Both the position numbers and the translations under genes were made by a program. Shown piece by piece: positions 42,629-50,298 of a stretch of 64,000 nucleotides of DNA; within the stretch, counting starts at the first letter, position 1, and each line of letters starts with the position of its first letter. The notes under the pieces are model-generated. The model was not told the origin of the DNA, ran no database searches, and was given only the letters and a program-made list of their open reading frames with translations. The DNA is from Amycolatopsis taiwanensis DSM 45107 (GTDB taxonomy: Bacteria > Actinomycetota > Actinomycetes > Mycobacteriales > Pseudonocardiaceae), in contig NZ_JAFB01000040.1 in the NCBI RefSeq assembly GCF_000519205.1, forward strand, positions 1-64,000, in the 5' to 3' direction.

Positions 42629-42973
42629 CTACCGGCCCAGTGCTTCGTCCAACTCCGCCAGCAACCGGGCCTTCGGCCGCGCGCCGACGAGGGTCCATAC
42701 CGGCTGGCCGTCGCGGAAGAGGATGAGCGTCGGCAGCGACATCACCTGATAATCGCGCGGGGTGAGCGCGTTCTCGTCCGTGTTGAGCTTCCGGATCGTG
42801 AGCGAACCAGCCCGCTCGCGCGCGATCTCGTCCAGGATCGGGGCGATCCGGTGGCAGGGCGGGCACCACTGCGCCCAGAAATCGACCAGGACGGGCAGGT
42901 CACCGGCAAGGACTTCCCGCTCGAAGGTCGCGTCCGTGACGGCGAGCACCTCGCCGGAGTGGGTGGTGGGCAT
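42629..42973 (-). CDS. trxA: Thioredoxin with CPPC active site
   Basis: A 114-residue thioredoxin fold: VLVDFWAQWCPPCHRIAPIL gives the redox pair Cys37/Cys40, and the cis-proline loop is MSLPTLILF. The active site is WCPPC instead of the canonical WCGPC, which usually raises the redox potential or changes partner choice. ATG 42973 has GAGGAG six bases upstream and overlaps the stop of the extended merR frame (TGATG). It lies between merR and the SARP gene on the same strand; co-transcription with merR is likely. Confidence 0.92.
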   Translation of the reverse strand: MPTTHSGEVLAVTDATFEREVLAGDLPVLVDFWAQWCPPCHRIAPILDEIARERAGSLTIRKLNTDENALTPRDYQVMSLPTLILFRDGQPVWTLVGARPKARLLAELDEALGR

Positions 42974-42992
42974 CAAGACTCCTCGATGTCGT

Positions 42993-43100
42993 TGGCTTCG
43001 GCTTCGGCTTCGGCCTTGGCTTTGGCTTAGGCTTCGGCTTTGACTTTGACTTTGACTTTGACTTTGGCTTTGGCTTCGGCTTCGGCTTCGGCTTCGGCAA
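42993..43100 (-). repeat. Hexanucleotide repeat tract spanning the merR 3' end
   Basis: On the coding strand about 18 units of GCCGAA, GCCAAA, GCCAAG and GTCAAA. They encode alternating Ala-Glu, Ala-Lys and Val-Lys. The merR stop TAA (43027-43029) lies inside the tract. Confidence 0.85.
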
Positions 43101-43524
43101 TAGCGGGATCGGTCACGACGATGTCGTTGGCTTCGGTGATATCCGGGTCGGTCACGACGCAGGGGCCGGGCTGCGGGGCCAGTGCGCGGGCCAGCTTGGC
43201 GACGAGGCTCGCTCGCACCGCGTTGAGCTGGTCGAGGCAGGCATCGACCTCGTCGAGCTTGCGCTGGTAGACCTCGATGGAATCGGCGCAGGAGTCGCCG
43301 GTCTCGTGACCGGACCGCAGGCAGTCGACGAACGGCCGGGTGTCCTCCAGGCTGAACCCCACCGCCTGCAGCGTCTGGATCTCGTTGACCAGCCGGAAAT
43401 CCTCCTCGCCGTACTCCCGGTACCCGTTCGCCGAGCGCCGCGCTTCGAGCAGCCCTTGTGACTCGTAGAACCGCAACGCCCGGGTCGTGGTACCGGCACG
43501 CCGGGCGAGTTCACCGATCCGCAT
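43027..43524 (-). CDS. MerR-family regulator with alternating-charge repeat tail
   Basis: A 165-residue protein from ATG 43524. The MerR winged helix (1-70) reads MRIGELARRAGTTTRALRFYESQGLLEARRSANGYREY, followed by a dimerisation coiled coil (GFSLEDTRPFVDCLRSGHETGDSC..., QRKLDEVDACLDQL). Three cysteines (in VDCLRSG, GDSCADS and DACLDQ) lie near the effector end, as in thiol- or metal-responsive members. The last 25 residues are a simple repeat, AEAEAEAEAKAKVKVK-type. The stop codon falls within the repeat DNA; read past it, the same frame continues to NDIEES and ends in TGATG with trxA, which was probably the original end. Confidence 0.85.
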   Translation of the reverse strand: MRIGELARRAGTTTRALRFYESQGLLEARRSANGYREYGEEDFRLVNEIQTLQAVGFSLEDTRPFVDCLRSGHETGDSCADSIEVYQRKLDEVDACLDQLNAVRASLVAKLARALAPQPGPCVVTDPDITEANDIVVTDPAIAEAEAEAEAKAKVKVKVKVKAEA

Positions 43525-43578
43525 GACGTCGACGGTAAACCTTGACCCGAACGTCAAGGCAACGCTCGCCGCTCCCCC

Positions 43579-43666
43579 CGCGAGTCCCCCACTCCCGACA
43601 CGCGAGTCCCCCACTCACGACCCGCGAGTCCCACATTCGCGACCCGCGAGTCCCACGTTCACGGCG
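43579..43666 (+). repeat. 22-bp minisatellite array (4 units)
   Basis: Four direct units beginning CGCGAGTCCC at 43579, 43601, 43623 and 43645, exactly 22 bp each. The unit differs from the 21-bp family. It lies in the merR-AraC intergenic region. Confidence 0.8.
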
Positions 43667-43743
43667 TGCCAGTCGAACGTTCGCCGCGCGCGAGCGGAAC
43701 CTTCGTGGTGGCCGAGTTCACTCGCGTGCCGAGCCGCGCACAC

Positions 43744-43806
43744 AAGGGCCTGAAACGGGGACACGGGGCCCTGAACCGAGAACACAAGGGCCTGAAGCGG
43801 GGACAC
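43744..43806 (-). repeat. 21-bp minisatellite array B (3 units, minus orientation)
   Basis: Read on the minus strand: units of GTGTCCCCGCTTCAGGCCCTT type at 43786-43806, 43765-43785 and 43744-43764. Same family as arrays at 37120 and 58360, opposite orientation. Confidence 0.8.
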
Positions 43807-43822
43807 GGCGCACAATGGGCGC

Positions 43823-44689
43823 GTGGAGCAGTTGGTGGAGTCGGTGTCATGGCGCCCCGCGCCGCCGCTGCGCGCCATGGTCGCGTACTACCACGGCTAC
43901 CGTCAGGCCGGGTATCCGCCGGCGAAGCACCGCGGCCTGCCCTCGCCGTACCTGACGCTGATCATCACCTTCGACGACCCGCTGCTGGTCACCGCGCATC
44001 CGGACCCGCGCCAGCACGGCGGCCACTACCGCACGCTGATCGGCGGCCTGCACACCCGGCCCGCGCTGATCACACGCACGGAACGCGAGGCCGGCATCCA
44101 ACTCGCGCTCAATCCGCTGGGCGTGCCCGCGTTGCTCGGGCTGCCCGCGGGCGAGCTGGCCGGGATCGACCTCGACGCGGCCGAGGTGTTCGGCCCCACA
44201 GCGGAGGAGATCCGCGAACGGGTCAGCGCCGCCACGACCTGGCCCCAGCGGTTCGCGGTGCTCGACGAGGTGCTCCTGCGCCTCACCGACCAGGACGGCC
44301 TTCCGGACCCGGCGCCGGAGGTCTACCAGGCATGGCGGCGGTTGATCACCACGGCCGGTACGGCCCGGGTGGGCCGGATCGCGCAGGAGGTCGGCTGGAG
44401 CGACCGGCACCTGGCCAACCGGTTTCGCAGCGCGGTCGGGCTTTCACCCAAGGAGACAGCCCGCGTGATGCGGTTCGACCGGGCACGCCGCCGCTTGCAG
44501 CGGCAGGCCGTCGAGGGCCACGTGGCGCCGCTGGCCGAACTGGCCGCCGCCACCGGCTACTACGACCAGGCCCACCTCGCCCGCGAGTTCCGGGAACTGG
44601 CCGGGTGCTCGCCGAGCCGCTGGCTCGCCGAGGAGTTCGGAAAAGTCCAAGCCGGCGCGCCGGCCGAGCCGGAACCATGGCCGGCATGA
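43823..44689 (+). CDS. AraC-family transcriptional regulator
   Basis: A 288-residue protein from GTG 43823. The N-terminal effector domain (YLTLIITFDDPLLV, GGLHTRPALITRTEREAGIQLALNPLG) is of the DUF6597/ChrR-like kind common in actinomycete AraC proteins. The C-terminal AraC HTH reads VGRIAQEVGWSDRHLANRFRSAVGLSPKETARVMRFDRA, then ATGYYDQAHLAREFRELAGCSPSRW. Coupled to a VOC protein gene by ATGA at 44686-44689. This AraC-VOC pairing is common; the VOC protein may be its target enzyme. Ligand unknown. Confidence 0.9.
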   Translation: MEQLVESVSWRPAPPLRAMVAYYHGYRQAGYPPAKHRGLPSPYLTLIITFDDPLLVTAHPDPRQHGGHYRTLIGGLHTRPALITRTEREAGIQLALNPLGVPALLGLPAGELAGIDLDAAEVFGPTAEEIRERVSAATTWPQRFAVLDEVLLRLTDQDGLPDPAPEVYQAWRRLITTAGTARVGRIAQEVGWSDRHLANRFRSAVGLSPKETARVMRFDRARRRLQRQAVEGHVAPLAELAAATGYYDQAHLAREFRELAGCSPSRWLAEEFGKVQAGAPAEPEPWPA

Positions 44690-45099
44690 CACAGACGACT
44701 CCGGCCCCACAGGTTTGGCCGACCCTGCGCGCCCGGGACGCCCGGGCGCTGATCCGCTTCCTCGTCGACGCGTTCGGTTTCGAGGAAACCGCCGTTTTCG
44801 CCGATGGTGACGTCGTTCACCACGCTCAACTGTCCTGGCCGCTGGGCGGCGGGATCATGCTCGGTTCGGTTCGCGAAACCGCCGAGGACCTCTGGCCGGT
44901 GCAACCGGGCTCCTTCGGGGCATACGTGGTGGCCGACGACGTCGACGCGTTGTTCGCCCGAGCCAAGGCCGCAGGTGCCGAGGTGGTCAAGGAGCCCTAC
45001 GACACCGACCACGGGTCGCACGACTTCATCGTGCGTGACCCGGAGGGCAACCGCTGGAGCTTCGGTACCTACCGCGGCGAACCGCGCAAAGGCGCGTAA
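44686..45099 (+). CDS. VOC (glyoxalase/bleomycin-resistance) family protein
   Basis: A 137-residue protein from ATG 44686 (in-frame ATG 44677 also possible). It has paired beta-alpha-beta modules: VWPTLRARDARALIRFLVDAFGFEE, then AYVVADDVDALFARAKAAGAEVVKEPYDTDHGSHDFIVRDPEGNRWSFGTY. The RDPEGNxWSFGTY end is typical of the PhnB/YraH-like VOC branch. Metal-ligand His/Glu positions are plausible (HHAQLSW), but no activity can be assigned. It overlaps the AraC stop codon by four bases. Confidence 0.9.
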   Translation: MTQTTPAPQVWPTLRARDARALIRFLVDAFGFEETAVFADGDVVHHAQLSWPLGGGIMLGSVRETAEDLWPVQPGSFGAYVVADDVDALFARAKAAGAEVVKEPYDTDHGSHDFIVRDPEGNRWSFGTYRGEPRKGA

Positions 45100-45262
45100 T
45101 TCGGTCGCCGAAAAACGTTATTGGCAAGGCGCTAATTGACAGCCGATGACCGGATTCACCCAGAAGGGTTGTCAAAGATTCAAGTTCCGCGGTAAAGCTT
45201 GCCGAAAGGCCGCGAAAGTTGGAATAGTGCGGCGCGCGGATTCCTCCTTTCGCACAGGGGAC

Positions 45263-45300
45263 CCCTCCGGCCCCGGGTCAGAAGCCACCGGGCCGGAGGG
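45263..45300 (-). terminator. Terminator of the secreted HNH nuclease gene
   Basis: Perfect 11-bp GC-rich stem (45263-45273 with 45290-45300) and 16-nt loop directly after the minus-strand stop. The rest of 45100-45262 is comparatively AT-rich, with promoter-like bases near 45200-45230 but no gene. Confidence 0.65.
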
Positions 45301-45311
45301 CATCCGCGAGA

Positions 45312-45953
45312 TCAGCAGTGGTCGAGCATGTCGTTCAGCGCGGCCTTCTCGGCCTCGGTGACGGTCAACTGGTAGTAGTCCTTGACCTGAATCCAGTCGG
45401 TCGCGTACACGCACCAGTCCGACTGCAGCGGCGGGCGCCATTCGTCCGGCGCCTTGTCCCCCTTCGACTGGTTGACGCGGTCGGTGACCGCGAGCAGCTG
45501 GGGCCGGGTCAGGTCGTTGGCCAGCTCCTTGCGCCGTTCGGTGGTCCACGACGAGGCGCCACTCACCCAGGCGTTCGCCAAGGGCACGATGTGATCAATG
45601 TCCACATCGGACGCGCTGGTCCAGGTGGCGCCGTCGTACGGGCTGTGCCAGGTGCCCGAGACGGCCCGGCACTCGGCGTCGGTCCGGACGTCCTGCCCGT
45701 CCCGGCTGAGCACCGTCTCGCGCGTGTCACACTTGCCGGAAATCGTTTCCCAGTGCGGAAACTTGTCCCGCGAGTACCCTTCCATCGTCCCGCGCGCCTG
45801 CACCACCAGGCGGGACAACTCGGTGCGTGCGGTCGCGCTGTCCGCGGAGGCCGGGGGCGGGCCGGGCGCCTTGTCCAGCGACCCGGTCTGCAAGATCGTG
45901 ACCACGGCCACGATCAGGGCGGCCAGGACCGGTAACAAAAGCTTTAACTTCAC
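45312..45953 (-). CDS. Secreted HNH-type nuclease (DUF1524)
   Basis: A 213-residue protein from GTG 45953. The N-terminal hydrophobic segment (LKLLLPVLAALIVAVVTILQ) is a signal peptide or anchor. The core has the DUF1524/GmrSD-C HNH motif DIDHIVPLANAWVSGAS, then RKELANDLTRPQLLAVTDRVNQSKGDKAPDEW (the N and K-x-D-K-x-P part), and ends with paired cysteines (CVYATDW, LDHC). Cys85 and Cys95 region pairs suggest disulphides. Expected to act outside the cell on DNA or RNA. Strong terminator downstream; 21 bp from the RNase Z stop, same strand. Confidence 0.88.
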   Translation of the reverse strand: MKLKLLLPVLAALIVAVVTILQTGSLDKAPGPPPASADSATARTELSRLVVQARGTMEGYSRDKFPHWETISGKCDTRETVLSRDGQDVRTDAECRAVSGTWHSPYDGATWTSASDVDIDHIVPLANAWVSGASSWTTERRKELANDLTRPQLLAVTDRVNQSKGDKAPDEWRPPLQSDWCVYATDWIQVKDYYQLTVTEAEKAALNDMLDHC

Positions 45954-45974
45954 CGCTGTATTTGATCACCAGCG

Positions 45975-46886
45975 TCATCGCTTGGGCACCGCGATTCGGC
46001 CTAGATCTTCGGCGACCACGATCTCGCCGCCGAACGCCCGCGCCGCCTCGTCCTCAAACCGCGTGAGTTCGTCGTAGCGCTGGGAAAAGTGGGTGAGCAC
46101 GAGCTTGCGCACGCCGGACTCGGCCGCGACCCGGCCCGCCTGCGCGGCGGTCAGGTGCCCGTACTCCGCGGCGAGGGCGGCCTCGCTGGAGAGGAAGGTC
46201 GATTCGATCACCAACAGGTCCGCCTTCTCGGCCAGCGCGAAAACGCCGTCGCAGAGCCGCGTGTCCATCACGAACGCGAACCGCTGGCCCTCCCGGCGCA
46301 CGCTGACCTGCTGCACCGTCACCGTGCGCGCGCCGACCGTCAGCGAGCCTTCCCGCTGCAGCCGGCCGACCTGGGGGCCGGAGATGCCGAAGCGGTCGAG
46401 CGCCTCGGGCAGCATCCGCCGCCCGGCCGGCTCGACGAGGCGGTAGCCGAACGACTCCACCGGATGGTCCAGGCGTTTCACCTCCAGCGCACCGAAGGAA
46501 CCTCGCGCGATCGTGCCCTCCGCCTCGATCGGCTCCTCCACCACGGTGGCGACCTCGTGGAACGCGCTGGCGTGACGCAACCGCTCGAAGAACGCGCGCC
46601 CCGACGCCGGATAGTGCGCGTACACCGGGTGGGAAACGCCGTCCAAGGACAGCCGCTGCACAATCCCCGGCACGCCGAGGCAGTGGTCTCCGTGGAAGTG
46701 GGTCAGGCACAGCCGCGTGATCGCGCTGGCGGACACCCCGGCGAACTGCAGTTGTCGCTGAGTCCCCTCGCCTGGATCGAACAGCACGCCCTGGTCGTCC
46801 CAGCGCAGGAGGTAGCCGTTCTGGTTACGCGCCCGCGTGGGCACCTGGCTCCCCGTACCCAGCACCACCAGTTCTCGAACCGACAT
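45975..46886 (-). CDS. rnz: Ribonuclease Z
   Basis: A 303-residue metallo-beta-lactamase-fold nuclease. The zinc motif THFHGDHCLG (His63, His65, Asp67, His68) is followed by the long exosite arm, RFAFVMDTRLCDGVFALAEKADLLVIESTF and KLVLTHFSQRY, all at family positions. It removes the 3' trailer of tRNA precursors. The start ATG 46886 reads MSVRELVVLGTGSQVPTRARNQNGYLL, the normal N-terminus. A GC-rich repeat element lies just upstream. Confidence 0.95.
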   Translation of the reverse strand: MSVRELVVLGTGSQVPTRARNQNGYLLRWDDQGVLFDPGEGTQRQLQFAGVSASAITRLCLTHFHGDHCLGVPGIVQRLSLDGVSHPVYAHYPASGRAFFERLRHASAFHEVATVVEEPIEAEGTIARGSFGALEVKRLDHPVESFGYRLVEPAGRRMLPEALDRFGISGPQVGRLQREGSLTVGARTVTVQQVSVRREGQRFAFVMDTRLCDGVFALAEKADLLVIESTFLSSEAALAAEYGHLTAAQAGRVAAESGVRKLVLTHFSQRYDELTRFEDEAARAFGGEIVVAEDLGRIAVPKR

Positions 46887-46899
46887 GCCGCAAACCTAG

Positions 46900-46952
46900 A
46901 GGGGGTCCAGGGGGCTTGCCCCTGCTCGGGGGTGTCCCGCAGGGCAAGCCGT
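46900..46952. repeat. GC-rich hairpin element related to the one in the SARP gene
   Basis: AGGGGGTC followed by GGGGGCTTGCCCC matches the element at 42108. GCTTGCCCCTGC also pairs with GCAGGGCAAGC downstream (one bulge), giving a stable hairpin between rnz and the DGPF gene. Confidence 0.55.
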
Positions 46953-47048
46953 GGTGTTCTCGAAAAAAATCCGGGGCTCGTGTCGAACGAGACGACACCT
47001 GTTCGACGTGATGATGAAACGCACAAGCGCGAGCGAAGGAGCGAGGTC

Positions 47049-47411
47049 ATGCGATTCATGCTGAACATCCGGGCCACCGACGACACCGAGGCCGGCAAGC
47101 CGCCGACGAAGGAACTGATCGCCGCGATGGGCCGGTACAACGAAGAGCTGGTCAAGGCGGGCATCCTGCTCTCGGCCGCGGGCCTCCTGCCCAGTGCGAA
47201 GGGCGCCCGCCTGAAGTTCTCCGGCAAGGACGTCACGGTCATCGACGGCCCGTTCGCCGAGACCAAGGAGCTCATCGCCGGCTTCTGGATCATCGACGTG
47301 AAGTCGAAGGAAGAAGCGATCGAGTGGGGCCGCCGCGTGCCGAACCCGCACGACGAGGATTGGCACCTCGACATCCAGCAGATCGCCGAGTTCGACGACT
47401 TCGGCGAGTAG
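47049..47411 (+). CDS. DGPF-domain (YCII-like) protein
   Basis: A 120-residue protein from ATG 47049 (GCGAAGGAGCGAGG upstream). MRFMLNIRATDDTEAG opens the YCII-like ferredoxin fold, and VTVIDGPFAETKELIAGFWIIDVKSKEEAIEW contains the literal DGPF motif. Proteins of this type are encoded beside ECF42 sigma factors and are thought to be their targets or partners. Biochemical role unknown. It lies 90 bp before the sigma factor gene on the same strand. Confidence 0.9.
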   Translation: MRFMLNIRATDDTEAGKPPTKELIAAMGRYNEELVKAGILLSAAGLLPSAKGARLKFSGKDVTVIDGPFAETKELIAGFWIIDVKSKEEAIEWGRRVPNPHDEDWHLDIQQIAEFDDFGE

Positions 47412-47501
47412 TTCCCACCAGAGCTTCGCGAAGAGGAAAAGCGGCTGCGCCGGCAGGGCTTGAGTTGCGCGCTTCGTCCGCGGGTGGTGTGCTCGGTGGC
47501 C

Positions 47502-48791
47502 GTGACGGCCACCGACGCGCACGGGACGATCGACGCGGTCTGGCGGATCGAGTCCGCGAAGATCATCGCGACGCTGGCGCGGATCACCGATGACGTCGGC
47601 CTCGCCGAGGAACTGGCGCAGGACGCCCTGGTCGCGGCGCTCGAACAGTGGCCGGAGACCGGTGTGCCGGCCAACCCCGGCGCCTGGTTGACCGCCATCG
47701 CGAAACGCCGCGCCATCGACCACTTCCGCCGCGCGAAGGTCCTCGAACGCAAGCAGCGAGAGCTCGGCTTCGAAGCCGAAGCCCCGCACCGGGACCTCGA
47801 ACCCGACGACGTGGACGACGATCTGCTGCGGCTGATCTTCACCGCCTGCCATCCGGCGCTGTCCACTCCAGGCCGGGTCGCGCTCACCCTCCGCCTGGTC
47901 GGCGGCCTGACCACGGCGGAGATCGCGCGGGCCTTCCTCGTCCCGGAACCCACCGTGGCGCAGCGGATCGTCCGCGCCAAGCGCACGCTGGCGTGGAAAC
48001 GCGTCCGGTTCGAGGTGCCCAGTGGCGAGGAGCTGAGCCCGCGGCTGGCCTCCGTGCTCGAAGTCATCTACCTGATCTTCAACGAAGGCTATTCGGCGAC
48101 CGCCGGAGACGACTGGATGCGGCCCGCGCTGTGTGAGGACGCGCTCCGTCTCGGCCGCATCCTCACCGGGCTGGCGCCGAACGAACCGGAGGTGCACGGC
48201 CTGGTCGCGCTGATGGAACTCCAGGCGTCGCGCTCGCGGGCACGTGTCGGCCGCTCCGGTGAGCCGATCCTGCTGCTCGACCAGAACCGCGCGCGCTGGG
48301 ACCAGTTGCTCATTCGCCGCGGTCTCGCGGCCCTGCAGCGGGCCGAGCGGCTAAGCCCACTTCAAGGGACGCGCTCCGCGCGGCAGGGTCGATCCAGGCC
48401 CGGCCCGTACACGGTGCAGGCCGCGATCGCCGCCTGTCACGCACGCGCCGCAACGGCCGAGGACACCGACTGGGTACGGATCGCCGCGCTCTACGAGGCG
48501 CTGGTTCACCTCAACCCCTCACCGGTCGTGGAACTGAATCGCGCGGTCGCGGTGTCGATGGCGTTCGGGCCGGCCGCCGGGCTCGCACTGGTCGACGCGC
48601 TGGCCGACGAACCGTCGTTGGCCGGCTACCACCTGCTGCCCGCGGTGCGCGGCGACCTGCTGGCCAGGCTCGGGCGGTCCGGCCAGGCCGCGGCCGAGTT
48701 CCAACGCGCCGCCGAGCTGACCCGCAACGCCCGCGAACGGACCGTGCTGCTCGACCGCGAAAGAAACTGCCGCGCCGAGGGCGACCGTTGA
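47502..48791 (+). CDS. ECF42-type RNA polymerase sigma factor with TPR-like C-terminal domain
   Basis: About 429 residues from GTG 47502; open GTG/TTG starts lie up to 47460. Region 2 (IDAVWRIESAKIIATLARITDDVGLAEELAQDALVAALEQWP) and region 4 (LRLVGGLTTAEIARAFLVPEPTVAQRIVRAKR) lead into the long helical extension of ECF42 (EVIYLIFNEGYSATAG, ALMELQASRSRARV, PSPVVELNRAVAVSMAFG). The extension is required for activity in known members; no anti-sigma factor is expected. A basic segment around residues 288-300 (LQGTRSARQGRSR) interrupts the usual run into PYTVQAAIAACHA and looks inserted. DGPF partner upstream. Confidence 0.9.
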   Translation: MTATDAHGTIDAVWRIESAKIIATLARITDDVGLAEELAQDALVAALEQWPETGVPANPGAWLTAIAKRRAIDHFRRAKVLERKQRELGFEAEAPHRDLEPDDVDDDLLRLIFTACHPALSTPGRVALTLRLVGGLTTAEIARAFLVPEPTVAQRIVRAKRTLAWKRVRFEVPSGEELSPRLASVLEVIYLIFNEGYSATAGDDWMRPALCEDALRLGRILTGLAPNEPEVHGLVALMELQASRSRARVGRSGEPILLLDQNRARWDQLLIRRGLAALQRAERLSPLQGTRSARQGRSRPGPYTVQAAIAACHARAATAEDTDWVRIAALYEALVHLNPSPVVELNRAVAVSMAFGPAAGLALVDALADEPSLAGYHLLPAVRGDLLARLGRSGQAAAEFQRAAELTRNARERTVLLDRERNCRAEGDR

Positions 48792-48821
48792 GGGTGGGCC
48801 GCTGAGTTCCGCGACGACCGG

Positions 48822-49418
48822 CTACTTTGGACGGCCTGGGGCGAGCCCCGACGCGAGCAGGTCGAAAACGCGTTCAGCCATCCCGTTGACCGCCTTCGCG
48901 ACGCGCGAGCGCGGTTGACCGTCGGCAATGCACCGAAGAACTTCCTGGAACAGCAACCGATACGCGGTGGTGAGCTGCGCGGCCACCGCGCGGGCCACGA
49001 CCGGGTCGTACTTCCGGGAAAGCGCTTCCGAGAGTGCGTTCTCCCGTTCCTCATGCAGTTCGCGCAACCGGGCCAGCAGCGTGGGACTGGTGAGGATCAT
49101 CCGCGCGAAGCCGGGTTCGGTGAAGCCGATCAGCGCGTCCCGGCGCGCGAGTGCCTCGAAATAGTGGCGCCGCAAGCATTCCAGCACCGGCTCATCGTCG
49201 TTGAGCGCCCCGACGAGGCTCGCGACGAATTCATCGCGCACGTCGAAGACGAGATCTTCCTTACGCGGGAAGTGATTGGTGACGGTCATCTTGGCCACCT
49301 TCGCCGCCGCCGCGACCTCGGCGATGGTCACCTCTTCGAAGCCGTGCTCGATGAACAGCCGGGTGGCGACGTCGGAGATCGCCTGCCGGGTCTGGCTTTT
49401 CCTCAGCTCCCGCAACAT
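48822..49418 (-). CDS. TetR-family transcriptional repressor
   Basis: A 198-residue protein from ATG 49418. The TetR helix-turn-helix (8-55) reads TRQAISDVATRLFIEHGFEEVTIAEVAAAAKVAKMTVTNHFPRKEDLVFDV. The C-terminal half is helical, with a ligand pocket typical of mycobacterial-type repressors. TATACT six bases before the ATG suggests a leaderless transcript. It is divergent from the mycothiol amidase gene; a 14-bp-arm palindrome covers both promoters. Confidence 0.9.
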   Translation of the reverse strand: MLRELRKSQTRQAISDVATRLFIEHGFEEVTIAEVAAAAKVAKMTVTNHFPRKEDLVFDVRDEFVASLVGALNDDEPVLECLRRHYFEALARRDALIGFTEPGFARMILTSPTLLARLRELHEERENALSEALSRKYDPVVARAVAAQLTTAYRLLFQEVLRCIADGQPRSRVAKAVNGMAERVFDLLASGLAPGRPK

Positions 49419-49435
49419 CCGGCCAGTATATAGGC

Positions 49436-49470
49436 TTGACCCAAACTTATGTTTGACATAATTTTGGGTC
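49436..49470 (+). promoter_or_regulatory. mca promoter overlapped by a long TetR operator
   Basis: Promoter: TTGACC (49436-49441), 17 bp, TAATTT (49459-49464). Dyad: GACCCAAACTTATG (49438-49451) with CATAATTTTGGGTC (49457-49470), 13 of 14 paired, 5-bp spacer. Binding here would block both hexamers. Confidence 0.7.
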
Positions 49471-49492
49471 GAACCCAACAGGAGGTCCCCAG

Positions 49493-50293
49493 ATGCGACT
49501 CATGGCCGTGCACGCCCACCCCGACGACGAGTCCAGCAAGGGCGCCGCGACCCTGGCCCGGTACCGGGCCGAAGGAGCGGAGGTGCTGGTCGTGACGTGC
49601 ACCGGCGGCGAGCGCGGGGATGTGCTCAATCCGCGCCTCGACCGGCCCGAGGTGTGGGCCGGTCTGCCCGCCATCCGGCAGCGGGAAATGGCCGCCGCGT
49701 GCGAGATTCTCGGTGTGCGGCAACAGTTTCTCGGCTTCGTCGACTCGGGGATGCGGGAGCCGTTGCCCCCGGACTGCTTCGCCCGGGTGCCACTCGACGA
49801 GGCCGTCGACCGGCTCGTCACGGTGATCAACGAGTTCCGCCCGCAGGTCATGGTGACCTACGACGAGACCGGCGGTTACCCGCATCCCGACCACATCCGC
49901 ACCCACGAGGTCGCCATGAAGGCCTTCGAGGCGGTCGCGGGTACTTCGTACGAGGTGAGCAAGCTCTACTACACCTGCGCCTTCCGGCGAGAGTGGTTCC
50001 AGGCGATGCACGACGCCATGGGTCCGAAGTCGCCGATGGGGCCGGTGCTGGCCGAACTACCCGACACCCCGCCGAAGTGGCCGGTCACCACCCGAATCCG
50101 GTGCGAGGAGTTCTTCGCGATCCGGGACCGGGCGATGCTCGCGCACGCCACCCAGGTCGACCTGGACAGCGGGTTCATGCTGCACGACCGGGACGTCGAG
50201 CGAGCGGTCTGGCCGACCGAGGACTACCACCTCGCCCGCAGCCTGATCCCGGTCGATCTCCCGGAGGACGACTTGTTCGCCGGCCTCCGCTGA
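49493..50293 (+). CDS. mca: Mycothiol S-conjugate amidase
   Basis: A 266-residue LmbE-like zinc amidase. Zinc motif AHPDDESSKGAATLARY (His9, Asp12) and the second metal/catalytic block YDETGGYPHPDHIRTHEVAMKAFE are exactly those of Mca. Full family length is slightly over this, with a normal C-terminal LARSLIPVDLPEDDLFAGLR. Mca cleaves mycothiol conjugates of drugs and electrophiles to mercapturates and glucosaminyl-inositol. AGGAGG precedes the ATG. Control by the divergent TetR suggests induction by electrophiles or an antibiotic. Confidence 0.95.
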   Translation: MRLMAVHAHPDDESSKGAATLARYRAEGAEVLVVTCTGGERGDVLNPRLDRPEVWAGLPAIRQREMAAACEILGVRQQFLGFVDSGMREPLPPDCFARVPLDEAVDRLVTVINEFRPQVMVTYDETGGYPHPDHIRTHEVAMKAFEAVAGTSYEVSKLYYTCAFRREWFQAMHDAMGPKSPMGPVLAELPDTPPKWPVTTRIRCEEFFAIRDRAMLAHATQVDLDSGFMLHDRDVERAVWPTEDYHLARSLIPVDLPEDDLFAGLR

Positions 50294-50298
50294 GCCGT

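Noticed and set aside
42600..42869. Upstream extension of the SARP-type regulator to 42869
   Set aside because: It would cross the thioredoxin gene in another frame. The OmpR-like DNA-binding domain begins at the GTG at 42599.
42900..43100. Lys/Pro-rich small protein on the minus strand
   Set aside because: It is an alternate-frame reading of the hexanucleotide repeat and has no start context.
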